Positions 1 to 13,800 are shown, counted from the stretch's first letter. The stretch is 64,000 bases of DNA from Kalaharituber pfeilii (GCA_015179045.1 WHUZ01000020.1:186001-250000); one strand, 5' to 3'. Numbers and translations: made by a program. Notes: generated by a model not told the origin, from the letters alone.

Positions 1-39
1 TGTTTGAATTGTTAGCTAATGATCACCGTGGGGGTACAG

Positions 40-3038
40 ATCGAACGCAGAAGACGGTTGGGGTAGTGAACGCCGCTCCGCTATACCAATCTCTGCCTGG
101 ATTCGAAAGGTATGCCTCGAGATGGAATGGAGAAAGAGTAGTTGTGTAGCTTGGAAAGCTGGATAAGCTGACGTGCATTTGGGAAATAGGCCACAGGGGA
201 GCCTACGATGTTGCTGCTATAGTCCTGATGGTCGCTGGTTTGCTTGGGCAGTACAAGAGGAGTACGTTCTTCCATCCAATACTCTACGGATTGCTACAAC
301 CACGACTGTACCCATACGAAGGGAGCTAACAATTGGTGATTAGCGTCAAGATAGCTGAGGCGGAAACCGGTGCGATCAAGACGACTCTTCCAGCAGCTGG
401 TGTGCATGAGATTAGCTTCTCACCGAAGGGGAATTATGTGATGACATGGGAGAGGCCGAGTATGTAACAATTTCTACTTTTATAGCAGATGGCATTATTG
501 CTAAAACTGGTTTCGGGGGGTTCTATAGCTAAGCAAGAGGATGGGCACGCGGCACCGAATATGAAGGTCTGGAAGACAGAGTCGGCGGAGTTGGTCGCCT
601 CATTTGTGCAGAAAAGCCTGGATGGTTGGAACCTTCAGTATACATATGACGAGAAATACTGCGCTCGTTCTGTTACCAACACAATAGAGTTTTACGAGTC
701 CGACGAGATGCATACTGGTGAGAATTGCAACATCCGGGGTAGTGGGGATGAGCTTGGTGGCGAAGCGGAGGGACAAGGAATATTGCTTTTTACTGATTGC
801 GTGGCTTTTTCGGAGTAGTTTGGAACAACCTACGTGTCGAGGGGGTGACCCAATTTGCTTTATCGCCTGGACAAAACTATTCCATTGCGGTGTTCGTTGC
901 GGAAAGGAAGGTGGGTAGTGTTTTTTGCTTTTTGCTTTTTGCTTTTAACCTTTTGGGCACCCTGGCCGCTGCTGCGTGGATCACTTGGCAAAATGGACAC
1001 CGCGGTTGAGACGACTGGGACATGGCTGCATGTCAAACGATCTTTGATGCATGCAGGCTATGGAATGTGGACCTATCAATCTCCAGGGATCGCGGGGTGC
1101 ACGAGGACCAAATAAACTAACTTCATCTGTAGGGTGCTCCAGCAATTGTACGCACCTACACTCTTCCAGATTTCAGTAACCATACGTCGTCGAAGAGCTT
1201 TTACAAGGCCGACAAGGTTCAGTTGAAATGGAATGAGCTTGGAACCACGGTATTGGTGTTGGCACAGACGGAAGTGGACAAGACCGGCAAGAGTTACTAT
1301 GGAGAAACCAATCTTTATTTGATGTCCGCTGCAGGAAATTTTGATTGCCGTGTCCCGCTAGGTAAGATTTGACTCCTTCTTTCTTTAGCCAATCTAGCTT
1401 GGCTACAGAGGCGCCCAGGAGATATAGATATTGACTTGTGAAAATAAATGCAGACAAGGAGGGCCCAATTCATGATGTCACGTGGTCACCAAATTCTACT
1501 GAGTTTGGTGTGGTTTATGGATATATGCCGGCAAAGACGACGATTTTCGATAAGCGGGCGAATGTCATTCATAGCTTGCCGTTGGGGCCGAGGAACACGA
1601 TATTGTTCTCGCCTCATGCTAGATTTGTTCTGGTAGCGGGCTTCGGCAATTTGCAGGGACAGATGGATGTTTACGATCGTGAGAGAAATTTTACCAAGAT
1701 CACGACGATTGAGGCTTCTAATGCGAGCGTCTGCGAGTGGTCACCGGATGGACAACATATCTTGACGGCTACGACGAGTCCGAGATTGAGGGTGGATAAT
1801 GGAGTTAAGATTTGGCATTACAGTGGGCCGTTGATGTATTTGGAGGAGCTGAATGAATTGTATAATGTACGTGGAGGAAGTGTTCACTGGTGTGTGAGGG
1901 TAACGGAGGGCGCTAATAGTTGGATCTATAGGTATACTGGCGACCCCAAAATGCATCGTTGTTCCCGGTCGGAAGTACCCTCCCGCCTGCGCCGACTCCC
2001 CATCCTTCCGCGGCAGCGCATATTGCGACTCAGGCACCAGCGAAGCCGGCTGGAGCATACCGCCCCCCGCATGCTAGAGGAAGTGTCACCCCATTACACT
2101 TCAAGCGTGAGGACGAAGGCGGCGCTGCACACGTCTACACTAACGGCACGTCTACCACCAACAATGCCAGCAATGGCCTCAACGGCCTGGGTAAGGGACG
2201 GAGAAGGGAGGTTCCGGGTGCAGCTCCTGCGGACAAACCGGCACCGGGTGCGGCGCCAGGAGGCGGAGTTTCTCTTGCCGGCGCGGGAGGAGACGAAAAC
2301 GCCGGCTTGAGTAAGGCTGCACTGAAGAATAAGAAGAAAAGAGAGGCGGCAAAGAAGGCGAAGGAAGCTGCAGCAGCAGCGGCGGCTCAACAGAGTGAGG
2401 GTAGTGCTGCTTCGCAGCAGCAGCAGGGGGCAACAAATGGAGCGGGGAACCAGCAGAATCCGAACCAGTTAACGGTAGACGGACAGCCGGTACCGACTGG
2501 GCCTGCCGCGGAAAGGCAGGGCAGGGAGGGTAATAAGCCGCATAGAGGGGATAGATCGAGGAGTAGGAGTAATCGGCCCAATAATCGTCCGGACGGTCAG
2601 CAACAAGGGCAAGGCCAGGGCGGCAATAACAGGCGAAGCAGGAGCCGGAACCAAGAACACCACCGCGGCCCCGCTGGCGATAACCGCCAACAACGGCAAC
2701 AGAACCACAAGGGACAGAACGGAGCGAATACCGGGGCTAATAACCCTGTCGCTTCCGCTCCCGGAGGTGGGAAGGCTGCTGCTAATACTACGCCGCCGGG
2801 ATTGGTCTTGACAGTGCCGACTGGGGTGAGTGGGCCCTTGAGCCCTGTCCCTGGAACTCCAGGAACCCCAAGCACGAGTGAGGAGAAGAAGGTCCGGGGA
2901 CTGCATAAGAAGTTGAGGGCGATTGAGGAGTTGAAGATGAGGTTGGCGAAGGGGGAGAGGTTGGAGGATACGCAGTTGAAGAAGATTCAGACGGAGGGGG
3001 CGGTGAGGAGGGAACTGGAAATGTTGGGAGGGGTGTAG
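40..3038 (+). CDS. Eukaryotic translation initiation factor 2A (eIF2A), 5' partial
   Basis: This is eIF2A, a WD40 beta-propeller factor that can bring initiator tRNA to the 40S subunit and acts in the cytosol. The propeller is spread over several short exons. Recognisable blocks are VGVVNAAPLYQSLPGFE (about 50-107), CCCYSPDGRWFAWA (about 210), VHEISFSPKGNYVMTWERP (about 400-460), GWNLQYTYDEKYCARSVTN (about 620-690), WNNLRVEGVTQFALSPGQN (about 820-885), KADKVQLKWNELGTTVLVLA (about 1205-1265), and the long blade block from DKEGPIHDVTWSPN at 1454 to about 1866. The last exon opens near 1933 and runs to the stop. It holds a Gly/Gln/Asn/Arg-rich linker and the conserved C-terminal helix around KKLRAIEELKMRLAKGERLE. 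A TACAG acceptor ends at position 39, so the ATG exon lies left of the window. The intron at about 910-1133 is long for this gene and carries T-rich TTTTTGC repeats. Exon edges are approximate. The identity is secure. Confidence 0.93.
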
Positions 3039-3759
3039 TTGCAGGAGATTTGGAGGGGGAGGGGGGGCGGAATTGGATGGAGGAAGGCGGTGGGGGCGTG
3101 GGGGCGTGGGCTACTAGCCGGGAGGAGAAGTGGGAGTAGTTATGAGGGGAGTAGCTATTTAAGGTGGGGGTTTTGGAGTGGGAATGGGGGTAGAGGGCTA
3201 TCTATGGTGTGCAAATTTGATAGAGGAGTTTGGAGAGGAATATACGGTGACGATGACGACGATGATTAACGATCTACATTCAACGTGTGCAATTTGTGTT
3301 TCTAGCGTGTTGTAAAGCTTGAAAGAATTGTATCTTTTCCCCAGTTTTTGACTTGATGCATGGCAATGGCCGAAGGTAATTTGATTAGAAAACGATTTTC
3401 TGGGCCTTTGGGTTCAGGATAGTACTGTACTGCACAATTTTCTGCACATTTTCTGCCCCCAAAGCTCGATATCACACGATATAACGATATGCTAATACAA
3501 AGCCTCCCATCACCCTCATAAAATCCTTTTTTTCTTGCCCAATGTTGAATTTTTCTTTTGTTCCCTAACCTTTTGCATGTTCCCCCATGAAAAAACACCA
3601 CCCTGTCTTGTTATCCTGATCTTATATTCCTGATAAAAGAATAACGATAAAAAAACTAAAACAAAGGATGACAAGCCTATATGGAATAACTACAACATTT
3701 TTCTCATTTTCTCGCTCCGAGAAGCACACGACGTGCGAGTTCCCATGCGGAACGGAAAC
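3039..3759. other. Convergent 3' intergenic region, eIF2A / SHMT
   Basis: This stretch separates two convergent genes and no conserved ORF is visible. It begins G-rich just after the eIF2A stop and becomes A/T-rich towards the SHMT stop. It probably holds both 3' UTRs and poly(A) sites. Confidence 0.6.
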
Positions 3760-5460
3760 TTACACCGGCAATGGGAACGTGCTCGCCCAGTCTGCCACCT
3801 CCTTCCTGATCTTCTCCAGATCCTCCACCTCCCCGCTGGCCACCTTGGCCTTGAAGTCCTTCATCTTGTTGGCCTCCTTGGGCAGCTCACTCTGGATTTT
3901 CAAGGTTAGCTTGATCAGAGTGTCAATGAAACCTGCCACCAGCTTGAACTGCTCGTTTCCGAACCCTCGGCTCGTCATCGCTGGGGTGCCGATACGTAGC
4001 CCGCATGGTGTCAAGGCGGACTTGTCACCGGGGATGGAGTTCTTGTTGCAAGCGATGTTGGCGGCTTCGAGGACCGCCTCAACACGCGCACCGTCGAGCT
4101 TCTGGGGCCGGAGGTCGAGGAGGACCATGTGGGAGTCAGTGCCGTCGGCGACGAGTTTGTAACCGAGACGCTTGAATTCATTTTCGAGCGTCTTGGCGTT
4201 AGAGACGACGAGTTGCTGGTAGGCTTTGTAGTCGGGGGTAAAGGTTTGGGCGAGCGCGACGGCGAGAGCGGTGATGGTGTGGTTGTGGGGACCGCCTTGG
4301 TGGCCGGGGAAGACGCTAAGAGATGGGATTAGCAATGGCTGGGATGGGTAAGTAGAGTTGTGAGGAGGACTTACGAGAAGTTGATGGGACCCTCAAGGTC
4401 GTACATGGTCTTGTTGCCCTTAGCGTCAACGCTGCGGACGCCCTTGCGGTAGAAGATCATGGCGCCACGGGGTCCACGAAGGGACTTGTGAGTGGTGGTG
4501 GTGACGATGTCCGCGTGGGGGAAGGGAGAGGGGATTACGCCGGCGGCAATAAGACCAGATATGTGCGCCATGTCGACGACGAGGTAGGCACCGACGAGAT
4601 CAGCAATCTTGCGCATGCGTTCATAGTCGATTAGCCGGCAGTAGGCGGAGGTACCGGCGACGATAGTCTTGGGGCGGTAGAGGACCGCGGTCTTCTCGAG
4701 CATGTCATAGTCGATGATGCCGGTCTCAAGGTCCACGCGATAGGGCATGGTCTCGAAGTAGGTCGAGACAGCGGAGATCCTGATGGGGGTCGTTAACACA
4801 GTTGCAAGAGAGCAAACATTGCGGGAATAATTCCATAGGAGGATGGAACATACTTCTTCTGAGGAGTCTGGTAACCATGAGACAGATGTCCTCCATGAGG
4901 AAGGTCCAATCCCATGAGCCTTTCATGCGGCTTCATGATAGCCTGGTACACCTGCAAGTTTGCAGGAGACCCAGAGAGGCATTGGACGTTGACACCCCAC
5001 TCCTCCTCCTTCAAGTTAAACGCCTTCAAAGCACGCTTCTGGCAGAGACGTTCAATAGAGTCAATGTGCTGGTTTCCTCCGTAATACCTGGCACCAGGGT
5101 ATCCCTCGGAATACTTGTTAGACATGGGAGATCCCAGGGCGTCAAAGACGGCTCGGGAGGTCACATTCTCGGAGGCAATGAGAATAATGGACTCCCGTTG
5201 ACGCTTAATCTCTTGGTCCTATTTCAATCCGAGAGCTGTTAGATTTGAATCTCACCCAATTTACTGGAGAACTGCAATTGGGCGAAATGCAACTCGCCAT
5301 GATCTGAGCAACCTCGGGATCGGACTCCCGAAGGCTCTTCTGGAGGAGCTGCTCACAGAGAATGAAAGGTTAGCTGCGTGACTCATTGCACTAGTATTAG
5401 GAAAGATATGAATGAACTTACGTCCTTATGGGACTCCGATAGGGCATATTCAGAGGCCAT
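3760..5460 (-). CDS. Serine hydroxymethyltransferase (cytosolic type)
   Basis: This PLP enzyme converts serine and tetrahydrofolate to glycine and 5,10-methylene-THF, feeding one-carbon metabolism. Five exons can be placed on the minus strand: 5460-5422, about 5351-5298, 5218-4854, 4779-4375 and 4315-3760. Together they give about 472 residues, the usual size. The start [13 protein letters not shown] matches the family N-terminus, and no mitochondrial presequence is visible, so the cytosolic isoform is likely. Conserved blocks are [54 protein letters not shown] and the PLP-lysine motif [13 protein letters not shown]. The second intron (5297-5219) starts with GC rather than GT. Reading through it hits a stop, while removing it joins QIM to [11 protein letters not shown] exactly as in the family. 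The gene converges on eIF2A and lies downstream of the frq 3' end. Confidence 0.95.
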
Positions 5461-7327
5461 TGTAGCTATGTCTGTATGTAAAGGAAGATTTCGGGGTATC
5501 AATAGATCAAATTGGAAGCTCTTGCAACTATAGGCGCCAGATGGCGAGAAGCTTTTGTAAGTGGGGTGATGGGATGGGGTGTGTGAAAGTGGAGGGCACT
5601 TCCTTTTTTTACCTCTTTTGCTGTGACCAAGTCCAGACTAGCGTCGACTGCTGGAAAATGGCGGGGGAGGGGCGAGCGAGCTACCAATCGACGCAAAAAA
5701 AAAAAGAAAAGTAAAAGAAAAAAAAAAGAATAAAAAAGAAATTATGGCGGAAAAAAACAAAACAAAAAAACTTACAAATAATTGGGCAAACGTCAAAGAA
5801 TTGGGAAAAAGTAGGCAAGGAAAATCCTGACACACTGGTACTTCGACCGTCCACTTCGGGGTGTTACGATGCTCCTCAGGCTGCAAGCTACACAGCCGTA
5901 GCTCGACGCTTGCTGTGCCATCGTCCGCGGCGATGCACCGCAAGTGGGCTCATACTGCTTGTATCACTGGCGCGTTCTTGCTTTCCTTGCTCCGCCGGCT
6001 TCGCCTGCTGAGGAATGCGTGGCCGGGCATATCGCGAAGCATGCATTCTCAGCCTGCTTGCGGCAGCGGCTGGCCAACAGCTCGGTCCCGATCCAAAGCA
6101 GCTCACGCGCGAAACACAACACACAGCTGGGCCAATTGCTGACCTGAGAGAGCTCCCAGTTCCAATAGTGATTAACATTAGAGTTCTAAAACAGGCTTAT
6201 GAGATCGAGAGATGAGAAAAGGCTATACAAATGAGAAAAGTAGCTGTACATGAGATGATGCCAGTAAATAAATGGAAAAGAGGTCCGTATGTACAGTGGC
6301 GGTCGTATTTATACATGATACATGCTTTAAGAAAATCCACCAACGCCAGTTCCTGTATAATTACCACAGTCGTACATGAGTATATACAGCCACTCCCCGC
6401 CTCCCCCCTCTCCTCTGGCATTGAGCCCACCGCGACCTGCACCTCACGACCCTCTCAACGAGCAGCTCACATAGCGCTTGAGATGCGATGAATGCGTCGG
6501 GTGGGCTTGCCTTAAAAAGCCCGGATTATCAACATAAGTGAGATCAAAGTCACAGCACAGTTTACACTTGCAGTGTTAAACCTCGTGATATGAAAAAACC
6601 TGAAAAGCAGGTCATTATGGCATCAAAAAAACAAGAGCAAACAAAGGAGAAGCAATCGGAAACTCCATAGACAGTAACTTCAGTCTATGGCTGTGGTGGC
6701 CTGCTGTCAGTTAAACCCAAACTACCGCAGGCTTATGCGAAGGTTTAACTGGGTACCAATTGGCCGGTTTCATAAAAAGAAACAAGAAACGAACAGTAAA
6801 CGAATGCAAATACCATAAATCATCCCAAGAAGTCCTATCACTCACGATGCGAGTGAACACCAGCTTCTGAGGTAGGGTATAGTAAAAGGCACATTTCATG
6901 CTCAAAGACAGTACTGACAAAAATTGCCAAACATGTATCAAGTGCCAAAACGAAAAAGAAAATAAATAGCAAGAAAAGTAAAAAATAAATAAAATAAAAT
7001 AAAATAAAATAGAAAATAGAAAATAGAAAATTTAAAAGAAAAACGTAACAGCAGAATACAGATTCGGTTTTCAGGAACTGGATTAAGCTGTCTTCTCGTA
7101 AGAAGCGCACTTAAAACACTCTGGGAAATAGTGCCCATTCTGAAACCCTCCGCTGTTATAAAAATAAAAAAGCTTAAGTATCATCATCCTCCACATTTGT
7201 GTCCTTCCTCCGATGTTTTCTACTAGAGGAGATCACCTAAAGGGAATATGTTAGTTATTCCCTAGCATTTGGTGATTTAATGTTCTTACAATTCGTCAGT
7301 CCCGACAACACAGCGGATTGGCACTTT
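5461..7327. other. Intergenic region between SHMT 5' end and frq 3' end
   Basis: No supportable gene is seen in this 1.9-kb stretch. The part next to 5460 should contain the SHMT promoter. It has an A-rich block at about 5694-5770 and a (TAAAA)n-like tract at about 6980-7045. The right end should hold the frq 3' UTR. The short ORFs here look non-coding. Confidence 0.55.
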
Positions 7328-10300
7328 TTAGATTGCTCCAACCAGCGTGCTCGGCTTCAGTGTATCGGCTTGGTAATCGTCGGAATCAATAGACTTGTCA
7401 TCTGGTCCATCAACGTCATCCATTATCGCATCCGAGTCGTTCATATCTTTTTGATATGAGAGAGAATCCTCATTAGAGGCCAAATCATCATCGCCCATAA
7501 TAGAGCCGGCAGTGGCTGCTGAGCTCCCAGGAGCTCGCTGTCTGCCGACAATTAATCTGCTCGAGCTCGTACTCTCACCATTTGAGGACCCTGTAGAACT
7601 AGACTCTATATCATCTTCCATTGATTCCCTGCTGTGCGATCTTCCATTTTCGTTGCTCTGTATATCTTGGCTATCGTCTGTGAATCCGTCGTTAAGCTGT
7701 AAATCAGCGTAATAATCCGACTCGGTGATTCTGGAATTCATGCCACTATCACTATCCCTGGACGACTCATCTGAGGACGGAGAATAGAACATATAGCTGG
7801 CTGGTGGAAGACTAGATGGTGGTAATCTAATAAATCTTGTGGATACAAGTTCATGTCGGAGCGGCTCCGGCGATGGTCTGCCATCGATTGGAGGCGGGCT
7901 GGGCGAAGAGCAGGAGCTATCTGGAATACAATTGTTAGGATGGATCCCGGAGTTTGCCCCAGCCTCATCTCGAAGGAAAACCTCGATTGAAGATTGCGGA
8001 ATCCTGTGAGTGATGCCTCGGAGCTTTGACTTGAGTTTCCTAGAATTAAGCGTTTGTGCACTTCGTCCTTTGGGTAGAAGATAATGCTTCACTTGCACAT
8101 TGATAGCGAAGTTATCCTCGGGTTGAACTCCACCAATACCAGAAGCTTCGAGCTCCACAGGAAGTGGAGGATCATCAGAAAAAGTTGAATCAAGCCTAGG
8201 CGAGAAATCCAGGCCGCAGCTTTCATCATCATCGTAATCCTCTTCATCATCACTCTCATGTCCATCTTCACGATAGTGATACTCGAGTAACTGGCCTTCA
8301 ACGACTGTCTCCAGGGCAGAAACGGTCTTGAGAAGCGGTCGGGCAGTGTCTTGAGTAAGATCGATTGATGGCCGCCCTGGAGCGCCAACGACTTCATTGG
8401 TCATGCGCTCGTAAGGGTATGAAGATGCAGATTCGTCTTGCGGAACAATTTCCTGCGTGCTTAAATCTGTACAAAACTTGCCATTTTCGTAATATATAAT
8501 GGGCCCGACAGTCGCCTTCTTCCCCCTGTATTTACTCCTATCGCCAGATGATTCCCCACTTCCTGCTCGGTGCGCGCCTGTCCCATCTGGACTGCTACTG
8601 CTCTTCATTGCTGACGATGAGGAGTACGTTGTCTCAGGTTCCGAAGAATCGTCGTCAAAGTTTTTAGACTGAGCAAATAGCGGCTTGTAATGGAAACCGA
8701 TTGAGCCATGTAACGATGAGGTTAACGACTCGCTTTGAGACCTCGAGTGAGTCGACAATCTTGTTGTGGATGATTCCATTGACCCAGGTTCTTTGATTGG
8801 GATAGATTGGCCAGACATATCCGTTTGGCTATATGATCCATCACTGCGTTTTCTTCCCCGAGAACCTTCAGAACTTGCATCCATTGGTGAGCTACCAGAA
8901 GGGCTGCTGGCGGTTTCACTCCTATTCTCGCCCTCACTGCTTAAATTGGTAACATCCATTCCACCTTTCCACCTTACCATCTTTCCATCAGCAGATAACT
9001 CCAATTTAACACTCATGGCTTCAATGGCCTTTTTGACAAATGCAACAGTAACGTTGATTGTGTGCAGTTGCGCCAAATTCATGACCACGTTCAAATAAAC
9101 CCACCCGTCCCAATGGCCACCAATGTTGATCGGAGGGCCGCCTGAGGACGTAAGGTTGTGCAAGTACGCAAGATTCTTCTCGGGAATCTGAGCGAGTCTG
9201 GGATCGAGTTCGAATGCTTTGCTTGCTCTAATGGTTGCAGGCTTTGTCTGACTGGATATACCCTTTCCAGAGTCCTTGCCAGATGACCCACCAGTCGAGT
9301 TAGGAGAGGAAGAAATGCCCTCTCTCCCCAAAGCTTCATCTGGGTCGGAGGAAACAGGGCTCCGACTTGGCCCCAGATTAGAGTCTTGAGATCGAGTAAA
9401 AAGATATTCCAACCTCCGAACAACTTGCTTCATCTTCGCTTTCTCCGATATGTATGTCGGGACCTTTTTCCCATTCAAACCTCCACTGCTGCTGCTATTG
9501 CTGTTGCTGTTGCTCCAATTGCCCTTGCTACCTCTACTATCTCCGCTTTTCCCACTTGAAAGAGACGGATGTGAGGACGGTGCCCCAGAACCAATCTTTG
9601 AAGCGTAGGCAGAATCCGAGGGGTCAATTGACGATGGGTTAAATATGGATCGCGCGCTAGGAGGTTTGTTTTTCATTCCCGCAGAGCTGGTAGAACCTTG
9701 CGGAGATTTGTGCAATGATGCTGTAAATTGTTGAAGAAGGTTTTCGAGTTCTTGTCTCTTGCCCCTATTTCACCAGTCACAACTTAGTTCCAGCTGTCTC
9801 CGAGTAGAACAATTGAATAATGTCGACTTACGCAGGAAGCCCATGAATTCTGAGTTCAAAAACCTTGTCTGTTTGTAGGTGCTCAGCATGTAGCTCTTCA
9901 AGCTTTCTGAGGCGTCTCTTTAGCTTCTGATCTGGACTAAGGAGTTAGCATAGTAATAGTAATGTTGTGGGTGCCTGGAAACATACTCTTGATTGTCAAG
10001 TCATCGATGACACTCCGATAACTATCGCTATTACTATCACTCGTACTTTCCATCACGCCGCCCATTTGCTCTATTTCTGTTGGAATCATATTCCCGTCAA
10101 CATAGCTAGCACCACTGAGTGTACCCGTACCTTCTCCTCCTCTCCGCCCTCTAAGAGCGCTAGCGGCAGAGAGTTTTGATAATTTGTGCGGCCGTAAATG
10201 TTTAAAGCCGAGTTGATGTTTTCGTCTTATGGAGGACGAGCCAACGTCAGGTTGATATGGTGGGTCGTCTAGGATTACCTCATGTCAGAAATTATTCAAA

Positions 10301-10835
10301 AGATCCGGTCATATGGTCCCATTTACGTGTTCACAGCCAATAATTATTTCTTATTTGGGAAGTGGGACAAGAAGAATATTAAAAGTAATGAAAGGAACCA
10401 CAAACTATCAGGAAACACACCATCTTCGTGCAGAAGGTTATTATTTTCTCGTACACTCCTGTTGAGATCCTTGAACCAGTCCTCTGGAGTACTCTTCACC
10501 GTCGCTTTACTCTTTCCGCTCCCCATCGACTTAACTTCCTCTTCCACTACCTTCTCTCCATCCCACCTCTTGACAGCAGCCAATGTAGCTTCATTTAAAG
10601 GAGTAGGGCCATGTACACCTCCAATATTTTTCTGTCCTACTTTGCTGAACTCTTCCTGATTGCGCAGTCCATTTGAGGGCATTGTTGAGTAGCTTGACTG
10701 ATGGCTTAATCCAACGTCGGCACTTATAGGTAATGTATCCCCTGGCGGGTCCCCTTTAGAGTTTATCTGGTCTTCTATTGATGGTCCGGGGGGCATTTGA
10801 GGGCTTGTTGGCAGAGGTGGTTTTATTGTTGACAT
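7328..10835 (-). CDS. frq: Frequency clock protein FRQ
   Basis: FRQ is the negative element of the fungal circadian oscillator. With FRH and casein kinase 1 it inhibits the White Collar complex and is cleared by phosphorylation. Four exons fit with conserved phase: 10835-10419, 10278-9987, 9931-9832 and 9764-7328, giving about 1081 residues (Neurospora FRQ is 989). Landmarks in order are WFKDLNRSV near residue 120, the coiled-coil entry SYRSVIDDLTIK (about 225-236), VFELRIHGLP just before exon 4, VVRRLEYLF (the CK1-binding region), AQIPEKNLAYLHNL, GWVYLNVVMNLAQLHTINVT, LSADGKMVRWKGG, FHYKPLFAQ, IIYYENGKFCTDLS, and EASGIGGVQPEDNFAINVQV. Between them lie long Ser/Asp/Glu-rich, PEST-like linkers with many potential phosphosites. 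The C-terminus is acidic. The gene faces away from LST7 across 5.3 kb of non-coding DNA. Identification rests on many colinear blocks. Confidence 0.96.
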
Positions 10836-13800
10836 TTGTCAGCGTATATCTACAATAGCAGACACACCCAGAAGAGGAATGCTGTTTTTGGAGTTCGAAT
10901 GAGCCTTAAATGTTCCGAGTTGACCTGTGCATAAAAAGCATGCCACAATTACAGCCTGGTGAGCTCAAGGTACTGCTGAAGAAGATAAAGCTTGAGCGGG
11001 ATATATGGGGGAAGAAATAGTGCCTGTCTAGGAAATCAATGCTCTGTCCTTATACAGCTGAAATAGCTCATCTAAGAACACCATACCTCACTTAGTTCCC
11101 TTCGCAAATGACAGTATAATAGTTGATGTCCGAAGTGGTGCACTAGCACTGAACTACTAGTTATCCAACGGACCTTTTAATCAGCACAGGCGTCTATCTG
11201 TAAATGTCGAGTTGTGTTGGCACAGATGTGGATGGAGATTGAAACAAATAGGATCCAGGTTTTGATAAGCTGCTTGGGTGATTCACAGGTTTCCTGCCTC
11301 ACCAGAGGGGCGTAAGATAAAAGAGGGGTGGGAACCCGCAACTTATTCGACGAAAGGCCGACAAATGCGTGAAATAGAGACAACTACCGATCAGATCAAA
11401 GGCGTCCACGCTCTACTACTGGCTGGGAACTCTTGTGCGCGGGCGTGACAACCTGCGTGCGGGGCCTAGGACAGCGCAAGACAGACGGCAGAGCGTGCAA
11501 CTGGCAGCAAGCCTGCTGCGGTGATATGGCTGGAGCGAAGGATGTTCAGGTAAGACCCCCCAAATCTGCGATTCGCTGGGACCGTTGCCAATTAGCCTCG
11601 TGCCTCTGCGGCGGCCGAAGGGGGTCTGGCAGGTTGGGGGGCACGCAGATGGGGGGTGAGAAAGCATAGCAGTGCCCGATCATGCTCTACTCAACAATGG
11701 GGTTCATGGTCGCCATCGCAGATCTTAGTCCCGGGACTCAGATCTAGCGGCGAGGCACCGATCGGTTGCCCGCCAAGAGGGCTCTTACCACATTCAGCAT
11801 CGGGGGGATCGAGCGTGGGCCTTGATCGGTGCGCAGCATTCGTCCTGGCGGGCCACTGGCGGGAGGCTGTTGATGTGACGGCCGGGGATCAGAATGATGA
11901 GATGATGGTCTCGTGGCTCTGGGCATGCCGGAGACCAGCTCACAGAGCCGTCGGCCAGGCTTCAGCAGCAGCGATAAGGCGCCCATCGCGATCGTTTGCT
12001 TGTGCCCTCATCTACGCCAGCAGGTACGTGATTCATTTCGCTGACACAGCGCCCTAGGGCGACCGGATGAAAACAGCAGCATGGCGAAACGAGGGCGCGG
12101 TACCTGGCATCCTCTGAGCCTGGTTTGCTTCCTCCGCTGCAGTGGATGCAGATTTTCTTTTTTTTTTTTTTCCCTTCTTTGTTTTCTTTGGATGGATCCA
12201 TCAAATGTCAGAGTGAAGAAACAGAAGAAAAAAAGATAAAGAGGGCTACGCTGCACTCACCGAGGTTATTTGATAGCAAATGCTGCGATGGCCACGTCCA
12301 ACATAGACTCGAATCGTTTCGATTCCCGATTTGCTAATAAACCGCTTTTGCCAGATCGCCTCTGTAGAGACAATTCACCTTCCCAGGGAAACGTGGGCAA
12401 ACCGAGCAGTGCCGCGGGTTTGCCTCCTCACTGGCCGAATGAAGAGTGATCCCTTGCTAATTCCATCGATAGGGCCCAGGATGACTCGTCAAGCCGGATT
12501 TGGGTGGGCGTTTGGAAGCTGGGGCCCTCCCCGATCGGGAGGAAGGTAGGCATCGACCACTTCGTAGGTGCTGTAAGTGGTGTGGGTTCTGGAAAATTCT
12601 CGACTGTAACCTAGCCCCGGGTTGTAAAGTAAACCCTCACCTTCTGGGGAAGATCTGGTATCCCGCACGGCAGGTGCTTTTTAAGTGCTCCCACTCCTGG
12701 ACGTTGTGGACAGCTTCCATGTGCTACTTTATCACCATCAGCGGCCGTTAGCTTGGCTTGCTGCTTTTAGGGGAGAGTGACGAAACCTTGCGATGCTCAT
12801 GAGGCAGGAAGGAGCAAGATCTCGATAGGACGAAGAAGCGAGGAATTCCGGAATCTTGAGCGCCACCTGTTAGGGCAACTCTTCCTCAGAGATATCGTCG
12901 ATGATGACGATTGGAGTGGAGTGCGATAGCAGGTACATGCCCAAGCGAGGGCTTTTTTTTTTTCGCTCTTAGTGCTCAGATGTACTACGAGCAGATAGGC
13001 CATTGACACTAGCACATTATTTGTCATGCACAGGTAGATAAATGCCCTTATCGCACTCTGAAGTGCCAATGTTTTCATATACGTACTTTCATGCTTCTTG
13101 TTCTTTCACTCTCTACACTTTCGCCGAAAAGAAGTTCCATAGAAGAAGGAACCCTGTTGTTAGAATTTGATGAAGAAGGTGGTCATGCATCCGCTCGATT
13201 CCTAGCAACTCAGGTTGATTCGGAACTGGGCCACAGAAATTGAGTGATCCGATTCGACCGGCACAATGGTAGAATCAGCTGAACGAACGCGGTCCAAACT
13301 GTCCAATGGCGGCAAGTGCCTCTATGATTTACAGTACGAAAAATTGACACCACTCATGGATATCGCAGCCTTACTCCGTACCAACGGCAAAAACATTTGG
13401 GGCAGTTGGGTACCAGAGCACGAATCAGTAGGGGTATAAGCGCATTGGGCAATTGACGAATTATTTATTTCATTTTTTACACGCACACACACAAACAAAA
13501 AAAAAAAAAAAAAAAAAAAAAACTTCGCCATGAGTCTGCATACTTGGGGTGCGGAGACATGGCATAAACTTATGAGAACGTGAATAGGTGTGACTCTAGG
13601 ATAAGTGTGTCCGGGGGGGAGCTGGTCTCTAGTCTTGGTTGGGGGTGGGAGGTTGCGCGTGTCCAGACCGGGATACCGGTATAGTGCCAACCAGGGCCCT
13701 CGGTACTATCTACTCATATCATAGGTGCGCAAGCTTCAAGCAGCCTCGTCCCTCCAGCGCCAGGGTGCGACAAAATTAGATTCGGCCTGCCTTAAAGCAC

